NCBI GenBank assembly: GCA_018398765.1
Contig: JAHBMJ010001570.1
Span: forward strand, 1-28,761
Origin: Chromera velia
Taxonomy: Eukaryota > Sar > Chromeraceae
DNA: 28,761 nt
Reading direction: 5' to 3'
The translations under genes and the position numbers were made by a program. The notes beneath the pieces are model-generated. The model saw only the letters and a program-made list of their open reading frames with translations. It was not told the DNA's origin and made no database searches. Within the stretch, counting starts at the first letter, position 1. Each line of letters begins with the position of its first letter. Of this stretch, positions 19,901 to 28,761 are shown piece after piece.

Positions 19901-21267
19901 TCCAGTTTTCAAATAGTCTGTTGGTCTGTTAATTTTTTGAGTCACTTTGGTCCCTCTTTCAGATCCTCTGCTTTTGTTCTTAGCTCTAAATGGCATCATT
20001 TGGATCATGCATGTGTCCTCATTTCGTTCCCGGTTGCCCAGGCAGGCATTCGGGGTGTCTTCCTCAGTTATAAATGGTTTGATGAGAGAAGTTGGCGCCA
20101 AGTCCCATCTGAATCGTTTGCTTTGAGACCCTGTCTTACAGTTGATTGTCTCTGACCTTGCTCATAATCGCCTCTTTACCTTCTCTATCCTTTAATTACT
20201 CCGCTTCATTGCAGGAAGAACAGAGAGAAGAATCCCCTTTCTAGGAAGCCGGACGATCACATGACCGTGCGGGAAGCAATCTGTTTTGTTCGAAAATGGA
20301 GACGTCATCGAGATATTCTGGATGGTTAGCAATGTAAAGTTAGCGACTTGAGCTTATTCTTTGCTTCAATTTATGACGATCCTCTTTGACTTTCTCCTCT
20401 CTAGCATCTCGCTTGTCCCTATCATATTGTCTTCTATCGGTGGCTGTGAGAAGAGCAAATGTTGCTCTCACAAGGAAAAACTCCCCCCACTCCCTTCTTC
20501 CGATGTTTTTCTTGCTTTTCATGCATTGACGTCCAAGACTGAAAAGATCAGTCACAAGCCAAAAAGAACGAATGTAGTTCAATAAGCCCCCAAAGTGATG
20601 CTTAATTGGGACATTTCGTCGTCTGAGTTTATTTCAATAGGCTAAAAGCATTCCTGTGTATAATAGTCTCATTCCTTTACTTTCTACCTACATTATTTTC
20701 CCTCTCGATGCCGACCGGATCGATAGCATCCCAGATGAGTATGACAAGCTCATTGACGAGTTTGACCCCATCATCAACCCTTTTGGTGACCCTGAGAACG
20801 AGGTTGGCTTGCTCCTTGTCACAGGGGTGCGCTACTTCAAAGCGCAGGACTTCGGGTGGGGCTCGTACTACCCAGGGAAAAAGGCAATGTACAACGACCC
20901 CTCCATACACCACGGGTCAGACACAACACGGTACCCGAACAGCCGAGCCCTCAGACTCTTGCCTCACCACCTCTTCGAAGATACGAACTGGAGGAGGCGC
21001 AACCCCATCGCCGACACCCCCACTCAGGGAGTCCCCGACCCGACGGAAATAACCTTCCCAATAGGATTGAGACCCCTCACATGCAGAGAGGAAGAGTCCT
21101 TTCCCCCTCCCTCCACGATCGCAGCGGCGGCCTCAGCATATGAGGCCGCAGGCATCCCGTCCGCAAGTGATCAACTCGTTCCCTACAAGGACGGGGACGA
21201 TGAAAGGTCTGAAGAGGATGAGGAGGGAGAGGAAGAACTCTCAGTCAGGGGGTTCCTCACGTCATGA
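16922..21267 (+). CDS. Unidentified multi-exon protein with several very small exons
   Basis: Phase-consistent exons: 16922-17284, 17487-17511, 17611-17624, 17979-18011, 18373-18443, 18885-19033, 19781-19879, 20215-20324 and 20735-21267. Exons at 19781 and 20215 do not phase together, so one more is needed; 20046-20115 fits but has a weak donor. With it the protein is 488 aa. The start is ATG at 16922 (MQLRFNNAASICL); an in-frame upstream extension lacks ATG. Exon 1 is aromatic-rich (HWPHRWQRRLFANWWLIRM). The 14-33-nt exons encode a charged helix (RNKKQIERRTD, LKEVRREKEE). Exon 18885 encodes HIGWSLHVGYPMIHFDFL. The last exon has EYDKLIDEFDPIINPFG, FGWGSYYPGKKAMY and a very acidic tail before FLTS. 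No family, signal peptide or membrane segment is recognised. The intron at 19034-19780 contains a minisatellite. Individual exons are more certain than the full join. Confidence 0.55.
19089..19760. repeat. Diverged direct duplication of about 105 bp flanking a minisatellite
   Basis: Segments 19089-19190 and 19653-19760 align in order: CGCCTCGCATC, CCAGCC, AACCAG, TCTC, CTCCAGCC, CACCAGCC and CCCCTC. The second copy ends just before the exon at 19781. The first contains an unused acceptor (GTGCAG) and an open frame that runs into the minisatellite. Confidence 0.6.
19310..19533. repeat. 54-bp minisatellite, four units plus a partial
   Basis: Units begin at 19310, 19364, 19418 and 19472, with a partial fifth at 19526. 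Each spans 18 codons, and each half resembles the other around AGCCCTCTCTT, so the unit itself looks like an old duplication. On the plus strand, unit two begins TAT TAA where the others have TAT CAA or TAC CAA, a stop in that frame. On the minus strand one frame is open through all units. It lies within an intron in the model given for this gene. Confidence 0.85.
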
Positions 21268-22822
21268 ACAGAAAGCTGCCAGAAATTAAGGTTGGTGTTT
21301 GCAGAATCGAATACCTAACTAGATATCTGACTCTTTCTGGTTCATTAAAAATTAACCCTTATAAAATCAATTTGACCTTAAATCCAAATTATTTTTTTTC
21401 TAAATTATTTTAGTTTACTAAGATAGAAATTTTGGGCTAAATTACTTTCATTTATACTCAATCAGATTACTACAACTTGTACAGGCAGGGATATGAATCA
21501 TATGATGCAAAAATAACAGTGAAAGTAGAACAAACAATGGCTTCTTTCAATGTAGGGCACATTTTTGAGGAGGGGTTCAACCTAGACTAAAACCCGCGGA
21601 GTTACCAAATTGAATAAGAAAATTAAACCAGACGGGGTCACGGGCTAGGTCACGGGGGCCCCGGGGATCAAGATAGCACTCTGTAAGGATGCATAGCCTA
21701 GTACATATATATACCTTCAGTTAGCACTAACTAGTACATACTCCTCAGCCCAGAAGAGTTCCGAGATGCCCTCACCCTGCGCTACCAATTTAAGGCGCAG
21801 AGAGACAAGAGGAATTGTGAGGGGTGTGGGGGCAGCTGGGGGCTGCAGCACGCCCTGAATTGCAAGAGAGGGGGACATGTCGGAAGGAGATAAAACGAGG
21901 TAAACCAGGCATGGTGTGACCTGACAGAGCTGGCATTCGCGTCGGCAGTAGGAAAGGGGGAGCCTGAAGTAGGATAGGACATACGGGTAGGTGTGCGCAT
22001 ACATGAAGGCAAGAATGCAGGCAGCGTACCATAGAGCAGCCAGCGGGTGCCTGCGGGGCACCAGGGGAGAGGTACGAAGAGTGAGCGTTGAGGGAGGGGC
22101 AGCAGCAGCAGTAGCACTCAGATAGAAGGAGTGATGATCAGCCGCTCCTAACGGAAAAGGCAAGGTCATAGGAAGACATGGAGAGCTCATAGGTGGTTGA
22201 GGTCGAGTGTATATTGCTAGGCTCTGTACACACTTTAAAAGAAGAAAAAGAAGACGAAGATGAAACATGAAATTAATACATACTAAAGTGTATAATAATA
22301 TAGTAATTATAGTACTATAATCGTGTACACTATTTTTTAGAACTTAATTACTGTAGTCCAGAGTTTAGAATATTTCTAGTTACTATCCTTAAAACAAGGC
22401 TAATTTTAATAAGCTAGTAAATAAAAAAAATGTCCATATGCAGACGGCAGCTAGGAACATGTATTTGCCATTTTTTGTCATTTGGCTTTGTATAGTGTCC
22501 TACTTTTTTCCATCATGCAGTCTATAACCTAGTCTATATATAACCATCAGTCTTTAAAGCATAAAAAGTAATAAAAAGCCTCCTTACTTGAGTATAACAT
22601 CAGCGTTCCAAGCTGTATATACTGCTTTGAAAAAGCTAGTGAAAAAGTACCAAGGGAGACTTCACTGTCACTTCAGAAAAGTCAACTTGGGTCTAATATT
22701 TTACTTAAGACTCAGACTCACTCCAGGACTCACTCAGACAGGAACTCAGAGAAAGAGAGGGACACGGAGCCTTTGCCCGCGAACACGTACCTTTCCCTTT
22801 CGTGCAACATGTTCTTTTTCAG
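21268..22822. other. Gene-free stretch with a reverse-transcriptase remnant
   Basis: Apart from the remnant at 21741-22034, this is AT-rich spacer. A GC-rich patch with GGTCACGGGGGCCCCGGGG lies at about 21645-21666. The minus strand has a 183-codon open frame (22268-21717) lying antisense to the remnant, which I regard as a shadow. Confidence 0.55.
21741..22034 (+). pseudogene. Decayed C-terminal segment of a LINE-type reverse transcriptase
   Basis: Frame 21741 reads LLSPEEFRDALTLRY, then CEGCGGSWGLQHALNCKRGG, then HVGRR, a TAA stop (21891-21893), NEVNQAWCDLTELAF and further stops at 21975 and 22032. The pattern CxxC, HALxCxxGG and R(H)NEVxxxxxDL is characteristic of the zinc-binding tail after the RT domain in many LINE retrotransposons. 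The first stop falls where the family usually has His before Asn-Glu. No upstream RT catalytic region is present, as expected of a 5'-truncated insertion. The fragment is dead. Confidence 0.75.
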
Positions 22823-23129
22823 CTCCCTTCTTTCGACCTCGCATCTGAGGTGAGGAGGACAGCTTCTCAAACCGCCCTCCCCATTTCCATTCAGCAACAC
22901 TCTGCTACACACTGTCTCCTTTTGCCTTCAACGTGTGACAGTCCGTGTTTACAATTGACACCGATTTAATTCAGGGGGTCCATGGAAGAACATGCAGGAG
23001 AAGATAACTGCGCAGACCAGTGTACCACAAAGAAGAGAAAGTGAACGGGATGTCCGTCCTCGGACATCAATCGGAAGGTTTTTCGAATCGACTGAATTCA
23101 TCAGAATGCACAAACAAACTTGTGCTTGA
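22823..23129 (+). CDS. Possible terminal exons of a small unidentified gene
   Basis: A 27-nt segment (22823-22849) lies between TTTTTCAG and GTGAGG and reads LPSFDLASE. It can join 22998-23129 (acceptor ACATGCAG, phase 0), which reads EKITAQTSVPQRRESE and ends HKQTCA at TGA. No start codon or upstream exon was found. A competing frame over 23020-23556 is open for 178 codons but is dominated by repeats at its end. Either or both could be chance. No family is recognised. Confidence 0.2.
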
Positions 23130-23747
23130 AAGATTGCAGACAGGCTGGCAAGAATTGAACAAACTGCTTCGCTTTTCGCACGAGAAAATGATCAAAGCAG
23201 TCCGCAGCCCTTGCTTGCAATTGACTTTTTATAGAGAAAAGAATGGTGATAAGCAGTGCACGAAATCGAACTTCAACAAGGAGGCAATGATGCAAGAAGT
23301 TCTTGGTCTTCAGAAAGCACACGCAGCGACTACTACTACAACTACTGTTACTCCTACTACTACTGTGGTGACTTTTTTCTTCTGGCACTTACACTGCTTG
23401 AACCCATGGTCACGAGACGAACGAGGTCTTTTTTTCTCGATCCTCTCGGAGGGGAAAAGAAACAAATGCGAATCAAAACGGAAACCTCCAGATATTTACA
23501 GAGAAGCAACGAGAGGGAGAGCCAAGAACGAGGTGTCGTACGCTCGAAAAAGCTGAAAGGAAACCTCCAAGCAAAACAGGTCTCCCCGGTCTTTCCCTTT
23601 CGCTCTCTTCCTCTTGGCTCACCCTCTCGTTTCTTCTGGTCCTCCTTTTCGACTCATTCCGTGACGTGATTTAATTCGATATCGACTCATTTCTGATTCT
23701 CACTCACACATCTCCGTTCATCCTCTCTCCCTCATTGCCTCGTCTCC
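23130..23747. other. Gene-free stretch upstream of the methyltransferase stop
   Basis: It holds an interrupted (ACT)n microsatellite at about 23328-23365 and C/T-rich sequence towards 23740. Long open frames in two phases overlap each other here, and neither has convincing splice boundaries. The methyltransferase 3' UTR should fall in the right half. Confidence 0.5.
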
Positions 23748-26700
23748 TTACTCCTTCACGTAAATGTACCCCACGTTGACCTGCAGGTCCCCAGCCGGAT
23801 CGGACACTCTCTGAAGGAGACGGAATCCTTTGCGCTCATCAAGACGTCTGCATGCAGTGCATTCGCAAGAACACGGCAAGATCAATAGAACGATGAGAAA
23901 TGATAGGGATACAATAATGCAGTATCATCATGCTAGAGAGGCAAGGGAACGACAAGAGAAGAACAAATGGAGAGAAAAAGGAACACCACCCCAGGCAGAA
24001 GGTTCCGGGAGGAGGACAAGGTTGGACCACACATTGCCATGAGGTTGAAATGCGAGTGCTTTTATTTCAAAAAAAAATGAAAGAAAAACCGTTTTCGCCC
24101 CCTTTTCCAGTTCTGAGTTATCTGCTCCCTTCCCCTTGATCTTCCGGTTTCCCCCCTCCTTTTTCCATATTGAAGAGGCAACTGTCGGTTTCTGCTTCTT
24201 CTCCGTTTCTCTCCCAAAGTCCTTGCTGCAATCTTTCTTTCTTTCTTTCTTTCTTTCTTCCTTCCTTCCTCGCTCAGTTCACCTCTTCCTCTCTGATGAA
24301 AACGCGCGTACACACACATATAGAGGACACTGCTTCTTTGGCGTTTCGTTTCGGCTGACAGAAACCAAGAAAGGAGGAAGGAGTGAAGACTCACTGCTGG
24401 AATGTCAGAATCTTTGCGCCTCTCTTTGCGTTCTTTTCAAGAAGTTCCGACAGCTCTGTTGCGATTCCTTGCCTGCAAAGAAGAAGAAAGGAAGCCAGAT
24501 AAGAAAGCAGAGCGGAAAGAATCGGCCCACCACGAAGGATGTAAGCGTGGCCGCACAGGAACAGGACCCACCAACCGCATGTTATCACGCATGTGCAGTT
24601 TTGACTTTTTCGCCTCACGACAGTTTGCGTCTCCCTTCTGCTGTTCTTTTCAGTTTTGCGGTTTCTCCAAAGACACCTGACATTCGAATGCTTCACACGA
24701 CAAACGGGCAGTCAGCTAGCCAGAAAGTCTCAATCACCCCTCACTTGCAGCGAGTAAGCAGAGACTTATGCAAAAAGAGGAGCTGCTGAGGAAGAAAGGC
24801 AACTCGTTCCACACCTCGCTCCCTTACCTTGAAGTAAGAAAGCGCGCAAACGAAAAGATCACGTCCGCCCTCTTGATCTCGGAAGAATACTGGGGGTCCG
24901 TGAAATCCTGCATTCACATTGATGAGGTGGAAAGAGTTCCTTCATTTGAGAGTCTCAAGAAAGCAGCCAAGGATGAGAAACATTTGTTGACTGAATTCCC
25001 GCTACTCCCTTCCTCTCTTATGAAGGAACTCCCGAAAGAGACTGGGAATGGCGATGGCCGGCAGGTGCATGAGGAGATTGAAGGAGATAAGGACAGGCAC
25101 ATTTGAGGCTGGCACTGGAAAAGAGTCCCACACAGACCCCCGCAGGAAGTGAATACACACAATGTCTTCCATCAAAGTGTGTTCCAGAAAAGAGACACTA
25201 TATCAGTAGAAAGCCAAACCCACCCCCTCATAGAAAGTGATGGGCGTTTTCTTCCCCGTCCACAAGTTTTTCACTTCCTCCGCATACCCAGCACCACGGG
25301 CAGCGAGGTCTCCGAGGAATTCAATTCCGGTGACCTGCAAACACCATGCATGCATGAAAGGAATCAGAAAAAATGTTGAAAATATTCTAGGCATACGATT
25401 ACATTGAAGAGCTAGGCGGAATGCTGAGAACCTGATTTGTGACAACGGTGCCACTATCCCGACAATCCAAACCTTTGCACTTCTTGGGAGTGAGCAGACA
25501 GACACTAAGGAGCGGGTGGACAGTCAGACGATCCTGGAGGGGAAGCATGAAGCAGCAGCACGAAAAGAATTCAAAAAGACTGGAAAAGAAAACTTTTTGA
25601 CTCTAAGAACCACGGACGTTCCGTTGACAAACTCGTACAGACAGCTTTTTGTCTTCTGATGCATTTCTTTTCGTTACTTTTCTCCCTCTCTTTCCTTCCT
25701 TTCTTACACCATTTTCGTTGTCTCTTCACACAGAAGTTCAAGAAAGAGAAGGCAGAGACAGTAGATCTTTCCCCCCCTCCCTTCTTCAACCCTGCCGCCT
25801 TTCTCCCTCTTCTTACCCTTCCGAATTTTCCGAGAAGGGCCGCATAGACTGCCGTCCTGCCAAAGCCTGAGCCCAAATCGAGGAAGGAAGAACCCTGCTT
25901 GATGTCAACCGACCGCAGCATTTTGGCGAGGAAAGAAATGTTCATGTCAGCATACCGAACCTGCAAAGAAGAGGAGAAAGGAGTCGGAAAGTGAGGCGGG
26001 TGGGGCGGGTTCATACATCGGAAGAAGCAGAAGGACACAAACATCCAACAAAAAAAAGAGAGCGCAAGAGGACAGAGCAAGAGAAACAGTCAGCAAATAT
26101 TGAGCGACACGAGACTTCAGTCCACCGTTAAAAGAGGAATGCAAGCTCGGAAATGCATATATCCCCTGCGTTGATGCAACACAGTCCTTCAAGCTCGTTA
26201 TAAGCAGCTGTCAGCTGACCGACCGACCGACCGATTTGTTCCTCGCGTTCTTTTCGTCTTGCACAGTGGCCAGGTACTGCGACCTGTACGTTGAGGCTTC
26301 ACGAATGCGCTTCTGGCAACCTTTGGTGCCCTGCAACAACAATTGAGGGCAGAGACTACGTCAGGATGCGTATCTCCCTCTCATCACAGAGTGCACGAAT
26401 AACTTTGTACAAAAGACCAGTGAAAAGAGATTCTCGAGAGGAGAAGTTTGTTGCCTTACTTTGCTTACTTCAGCATGGTCGGATGGATCTGGGGGAGAAA
26501 ACAACGTGCGCTCCTTCCCAGGAAATCTGAGCACAAAAGGAATTCAAACAGGTTGAAGCAGAGGATCTCCATGAATTCTGCCAGCACACATTTAGTCCTC
26601 GGAACGTTCTACGAAGTCTCCCTCCCCCTCCCACACTTTGTTGATTCTTCCATTGGTCGCTTTTCTGTGTCCTGTTTGCAGCTCTGCTTCGGCGTATTTG

Positions 26701-27495
26701 CATCTTTTGCACTTTCTCGGCCCTTAAATCGCTCACCGCTTCTGTGAGTTGTCTGTCCTCAGGCAGAGGGTCGTAAATGTCGTTGAGGAAGTCGTAGGCG
26801 GGTCTCTCCTCGTCTGGGATTGGGTACATCTCCCTCTTCTTCTCCTTCGTGGCCTCCGAACCGACAATGGTAAAGACCGACGCCGCAACCACGAAGAGAG
26901 CCGCGAGGTACTGAGAGAAAGAGAGATTACAGGGGGAGGCAACAGAGAAGCGCGTGAAGCGATGGAGAGGGGGGGGGAGAGAGAGAGCTTCACACGGTTC
27001 GCTTCCCAAAATAGAAAAAACCCGAGTGAGTCCTAGCTGCACTTCCCTTTCGGCAAGACAGACTGGCGCACAGGCAGACTGACGGCAGACAGACAAACGA
27101 ACATGCACAGAAAGCCGCACACAGGCAGACTGAGAACACACATAAAGACCGACAGTGGGACTTCTTCCCTCTCAGATCACCTTTGGTCAAGCTGCAACGG
27201 CACACAGAGAGACGAACAGACTGACGACGGCGGGGTTCTCTGCGTCCTTATAGTAAGTGATGGCGTTCAGAGACGTGGGCAGCTGCTGAAGAGCTTGCGA
27301 GGCGATCTCAGAAGGTTCTGCGTTCAGAGAACAGACTGCTGTGGGGTCTGGGATGCGTCTCCTCTGCTGCCCCACAAACGACCGGCAGGGTATGCTGTGT
27401 CCTGATCTCTGTGCGACAGGTCCCAGAAAGCTTTCGCATGGTTGAACAAAAGAGATAAACACGGCCACTGCGCCACCGAAAAGGCCTCTCGTCAT
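23748..27495 (-). CDS. Membrane-anchored SAM-dependent methyltransferase, possibly plastid-targeted
   Basis: Eight exons, all in phase: 27495-27199, 26910-26737, 26330-26265, 25960-25817, 25334-25224, 24907-24828, 24472-24395 and 23847-23748, giving 349 aa. Most donors are strong (GTGAGC, GTAAGA, GTAAGG, GTGAGT); the first is weak (GTTGCA). The start is ATG at 27495. Residues 1-22 form a signal-peptide-like hydrophobic leader (LFGGAVAVFISFV) followed by a basic, Ser-containing stretch, the pattern of bipartite leaders in algae with complex plastids. Residues about 88-116 form one membrane segment across the exon 1/2 join. The class I fold follows: motif I FLDLGSGFGR (205-214), post-I VTGIEF with Glu 232, DFTDP (265-269), ADVIFSFARF as motif IV, GAKILTF as the following strand, and GYIYVKE at the end. 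The closest general resemblance is to the DOT1/FAM173 group of protein-lysine methyltransferases, which share DLGSGxGR and GIE. The substrate is unknown. Confidence 0.85.
24232..24270. repeat. (CTTT)n then (CTTC)n microsatellite in a methyltransferase intron
   Basis: About seven CTTT units grade into CTTC units. It lies in the longest intron (23848-24394) of the methyltransferase gene. Confidence 0.9.
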
Positions 27496-28387
27496 CTTGA
27501 ACTGCGTGTTGAGAGACGGCGTTACAGATTTCGAGAAGTTTGCCCACCTGGAAGCTCCAAGACTGTACGTAGTGATACAGTTGGTTGCCCACGGATGATA
27601 GACCGTTGAAAGGAATGTGTCACTGGCTCAGCACTTCCCCACAGAACGGTGTTCAACGGGCTGCTGATCGGTTTGACATTTATCTATGATCGCAATGATC
27701 ATCGCATGAGACGGCCGTTGAGGCCGATCGACTGGCCCCGGAAATTAAACCACGGCATTGTGTGGGGCACTTACAAAAACTCTAACTCGTACTAACTCAG
27801 CGGTCGTGAGAATTAAGAGGCTAGGACAAGAAGAGGAAAGACCCCGTTTCCTTGAAAGAGACCCAATTTCCAAAGTCGTCCACCTTCCTTCTGCAAAGAT
27901 TTTGGGGGGCTTGTGGGGTTGTGGAAGCATAGCACGTCCTAGTATACCGGCTGTTAGTTGGTATGGTATCGGATGTCATATCTAGTATAAAGATTTTTTT
28001 TTAGTGATACATTTTGACTTTCACACCTCGGAACCTCATTATTACTGTTTTATACTGTATATGGCTGTGTAAAGCTACTTCTTCGCTTGGGTCTGCTCCA
28101 ACGGCTGAGAAGTTTTACCTGATATAGTTTATAGTTTTTTTTTAAATGGCCTGGGCTATAGTTAGTGGCTATAGCTAAGGTTACCTCAGGTAGAAAACAA
28201 AATTACCTTGATACAGTTCAGCTGAATATGCAAAGCTAAATACTTTATGAATCTGATTTTAAAAATATAGAAAATAATGTTTTGAGATATGTGAAAATAT
28301 GTGATTTTTTTTTTTAACTGCTCAGTCTGGGTGCAAAAAAAAATTTAATCAATCAATCAATCAATCAAAAATAAGAAAATATAATTA

Positions 28388-28415
28388 GAATGAATGAATG
28401 AATGAAGTTGGCTTT
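28388..28415 (-). repeat. (GAAT)n with GAAGTTGGCTTT anchor, second copy
   Basis: About four GAAT units join GAAGTTGGCTTT (28404-28415), identical to the junction at 1184-1235. The flanks beyond the anchor differ after one or two bases. A (CAAT)n tract lies about 20 bp to the left. Confidence 0.55.
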
Positions 28416-28470
28416 CAGAATCAGAGAAAAGGTTGTCCGGTTCTCTTATCATAACTTAAAACATTTTTTT

Positions 28471-28545
28471 GATTGATTGATTGATTGGTTGATTGATGCC
28501 AAACCCAAGGTGGAGTTAGAACTCCCGGGCGGCGCATACATGCAT
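28471..28545 (-). mobile_element. SINE- or LINE-like 3' end with (AATC)n tail
   Basis: On the minus strand a GC-rich body (CGCCCGGGAGTTCTAACTCC, then ACCTTGGGTTTGGC) runs into ATCAATCAACCAATCAATC. The GAGTTCTAACTCC part is similar to, but not a match for, a tRNA B-box. The layout indicates a retroposed 3' end. The 5' limit is unclear. Confidence 0.35.
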
Positions 28546-28647
28546 ATATGTCGATTCTACAAACTTTAAGAAAAAAGGCAACGACTGACTCCAACCATAT
28601 ATGCACATTTGGATTTTCTAGGGAATTACAGGGAATGTAAGGGAATG

Positions 28648-28761
28648 CATACACACACATGCACACACATGCACACACATGCATGCAAACACATACACAC
28701 ACACACACACACACATACATACATACATACATACACACACACACAGGCACACACACACACA
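28648..28761. repeat. (CA)n/(CATA)n/(CATG) microsatellite at the window edge
   Basis: CACACACATG units, then CA runs, then CATA units and CA again to the end of the window. It also contains TGCATGCA (28680-28687) as part of the repeat. Confidence 0.95.

Larger units (their letters stand above)
27496..28761. other. Gene-free right end, repeats and retroelement tails
   Basis: It includes the upstream region of the methyltransferase (no clear TATA box). AT-rich spacer follows, then (CAAT)n at 28347-28368, (GAAT)n plus anchor at 28388-28415, (GATT)n with a GC-rich body at 28471-28540, and a long CA/CATA tract to the end. A plus-strand open frame at 27758-27985 lacks support. Confidence 0.6.

Noticed and set aside
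21717-22268. 183-codon minus-strand open frame starting with ATG
   Set aside because: It lies antisense to a recognisable reverse-transcriptase tail, has biased Leu/Pro/Ser content and no known motif.
23020-23669. Two overlapping plus-strand frames of 137-178 codons
   Set aside because: They overlap each other, run through an (ACT)n repeat and have no clear exon boundaries. The first is mentioned only as an alternative to the weak call at 22823-23129.
24768-25106. 112-codon plus-strand frame starting with ATG
   Set aside because: It is antisense to the methyltransferase exon at 24828-24907, whose motif IV and phase fit are convincing.
27758-27985. 75-codon plus-strand frame with ATG
   Set aside because: Short, no recognisable motif and no splice partner; compatible with chance.
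28500-28545. Possible tRNA gene or B-box
   Set aside because: No cloverleaf can be drawn and the B-box match is incomplete; a retroposed 3' end fits better.
28421-28756. Cys/Val-rich minus-strand frame
   Set aside because: Translation of a CA/CATA microsatellite.

Overview
This is a eukaryotic nuclear window. Genes lie on both strands and are split by spliceosomal introns, mostly 250-550 nt long, with GT donors and acceptors that nearly always read TGCAG. Intergenic DNA is rich in microsatellites and retroelement remnants. Gene style, low gene density, a probable signal-plus-transit leader on one protein and TGCATGCA palindromes suggest an alveolate alga, most likely a chromerid such as Chromera velia. 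That placement is inference and has not been checked against a database.

Layout. 1-5407: a gene of unknown function whose 5' part lies outside the window (+), a Ulp1-family (C48) cysteine protease (-) and a second unassigned gene (+) that shares a divergent promoter with the protease. 5408-7247: gene-free, AT-rich repeat DNA into which a 394-bp TA-flanked inverted-repeat element (MITE-like) has inserted. 7248-10785: a five-exon minus-strand gene with an RRM-like fold and a WLDD motif, resembling the cap-binding protein NCBP3. 11553-13005: a complete three-exon MAD2, the spindle-checkpoint HORMA protein, exactly 205 residues. 14593-16036: a two-exon minus-strand gene with about four copies of a 28-residue Ser/Pro/Thr repeat. 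16922-21267: a plus-strand gene of about ten exons, several very small, with no recognised family; one intron holds a 54-bp minisatellite. 21741-22034: the decayed C-terminus of a LINE-type reverse transcriptase. 23748-27495: an eight-exon minus-strand SAM-dependent methyltransferase with an N-terminal signal-like leader and one membrane segment. 27496-28761: repeats only.

Exon models were made by hand. I required consistent phase across each junction and plausible splice signals. The MAD2, methyltransferase, Ulp1 and NCBP3-like models close fully on phase. The 16922-21267 gene has one unresolved junction, and the 3858-5407 gene has competing splice choices. No tRNA, rRNA, CRISPR array or bacterial-type operon is visible. 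The genes share no evident pathway. The best-supported biology is the retained MAD2, the membrane-anchored and perhaps plastid-targeted methyltransferase, and the Ulp1 protease flanked by unassigned genes.
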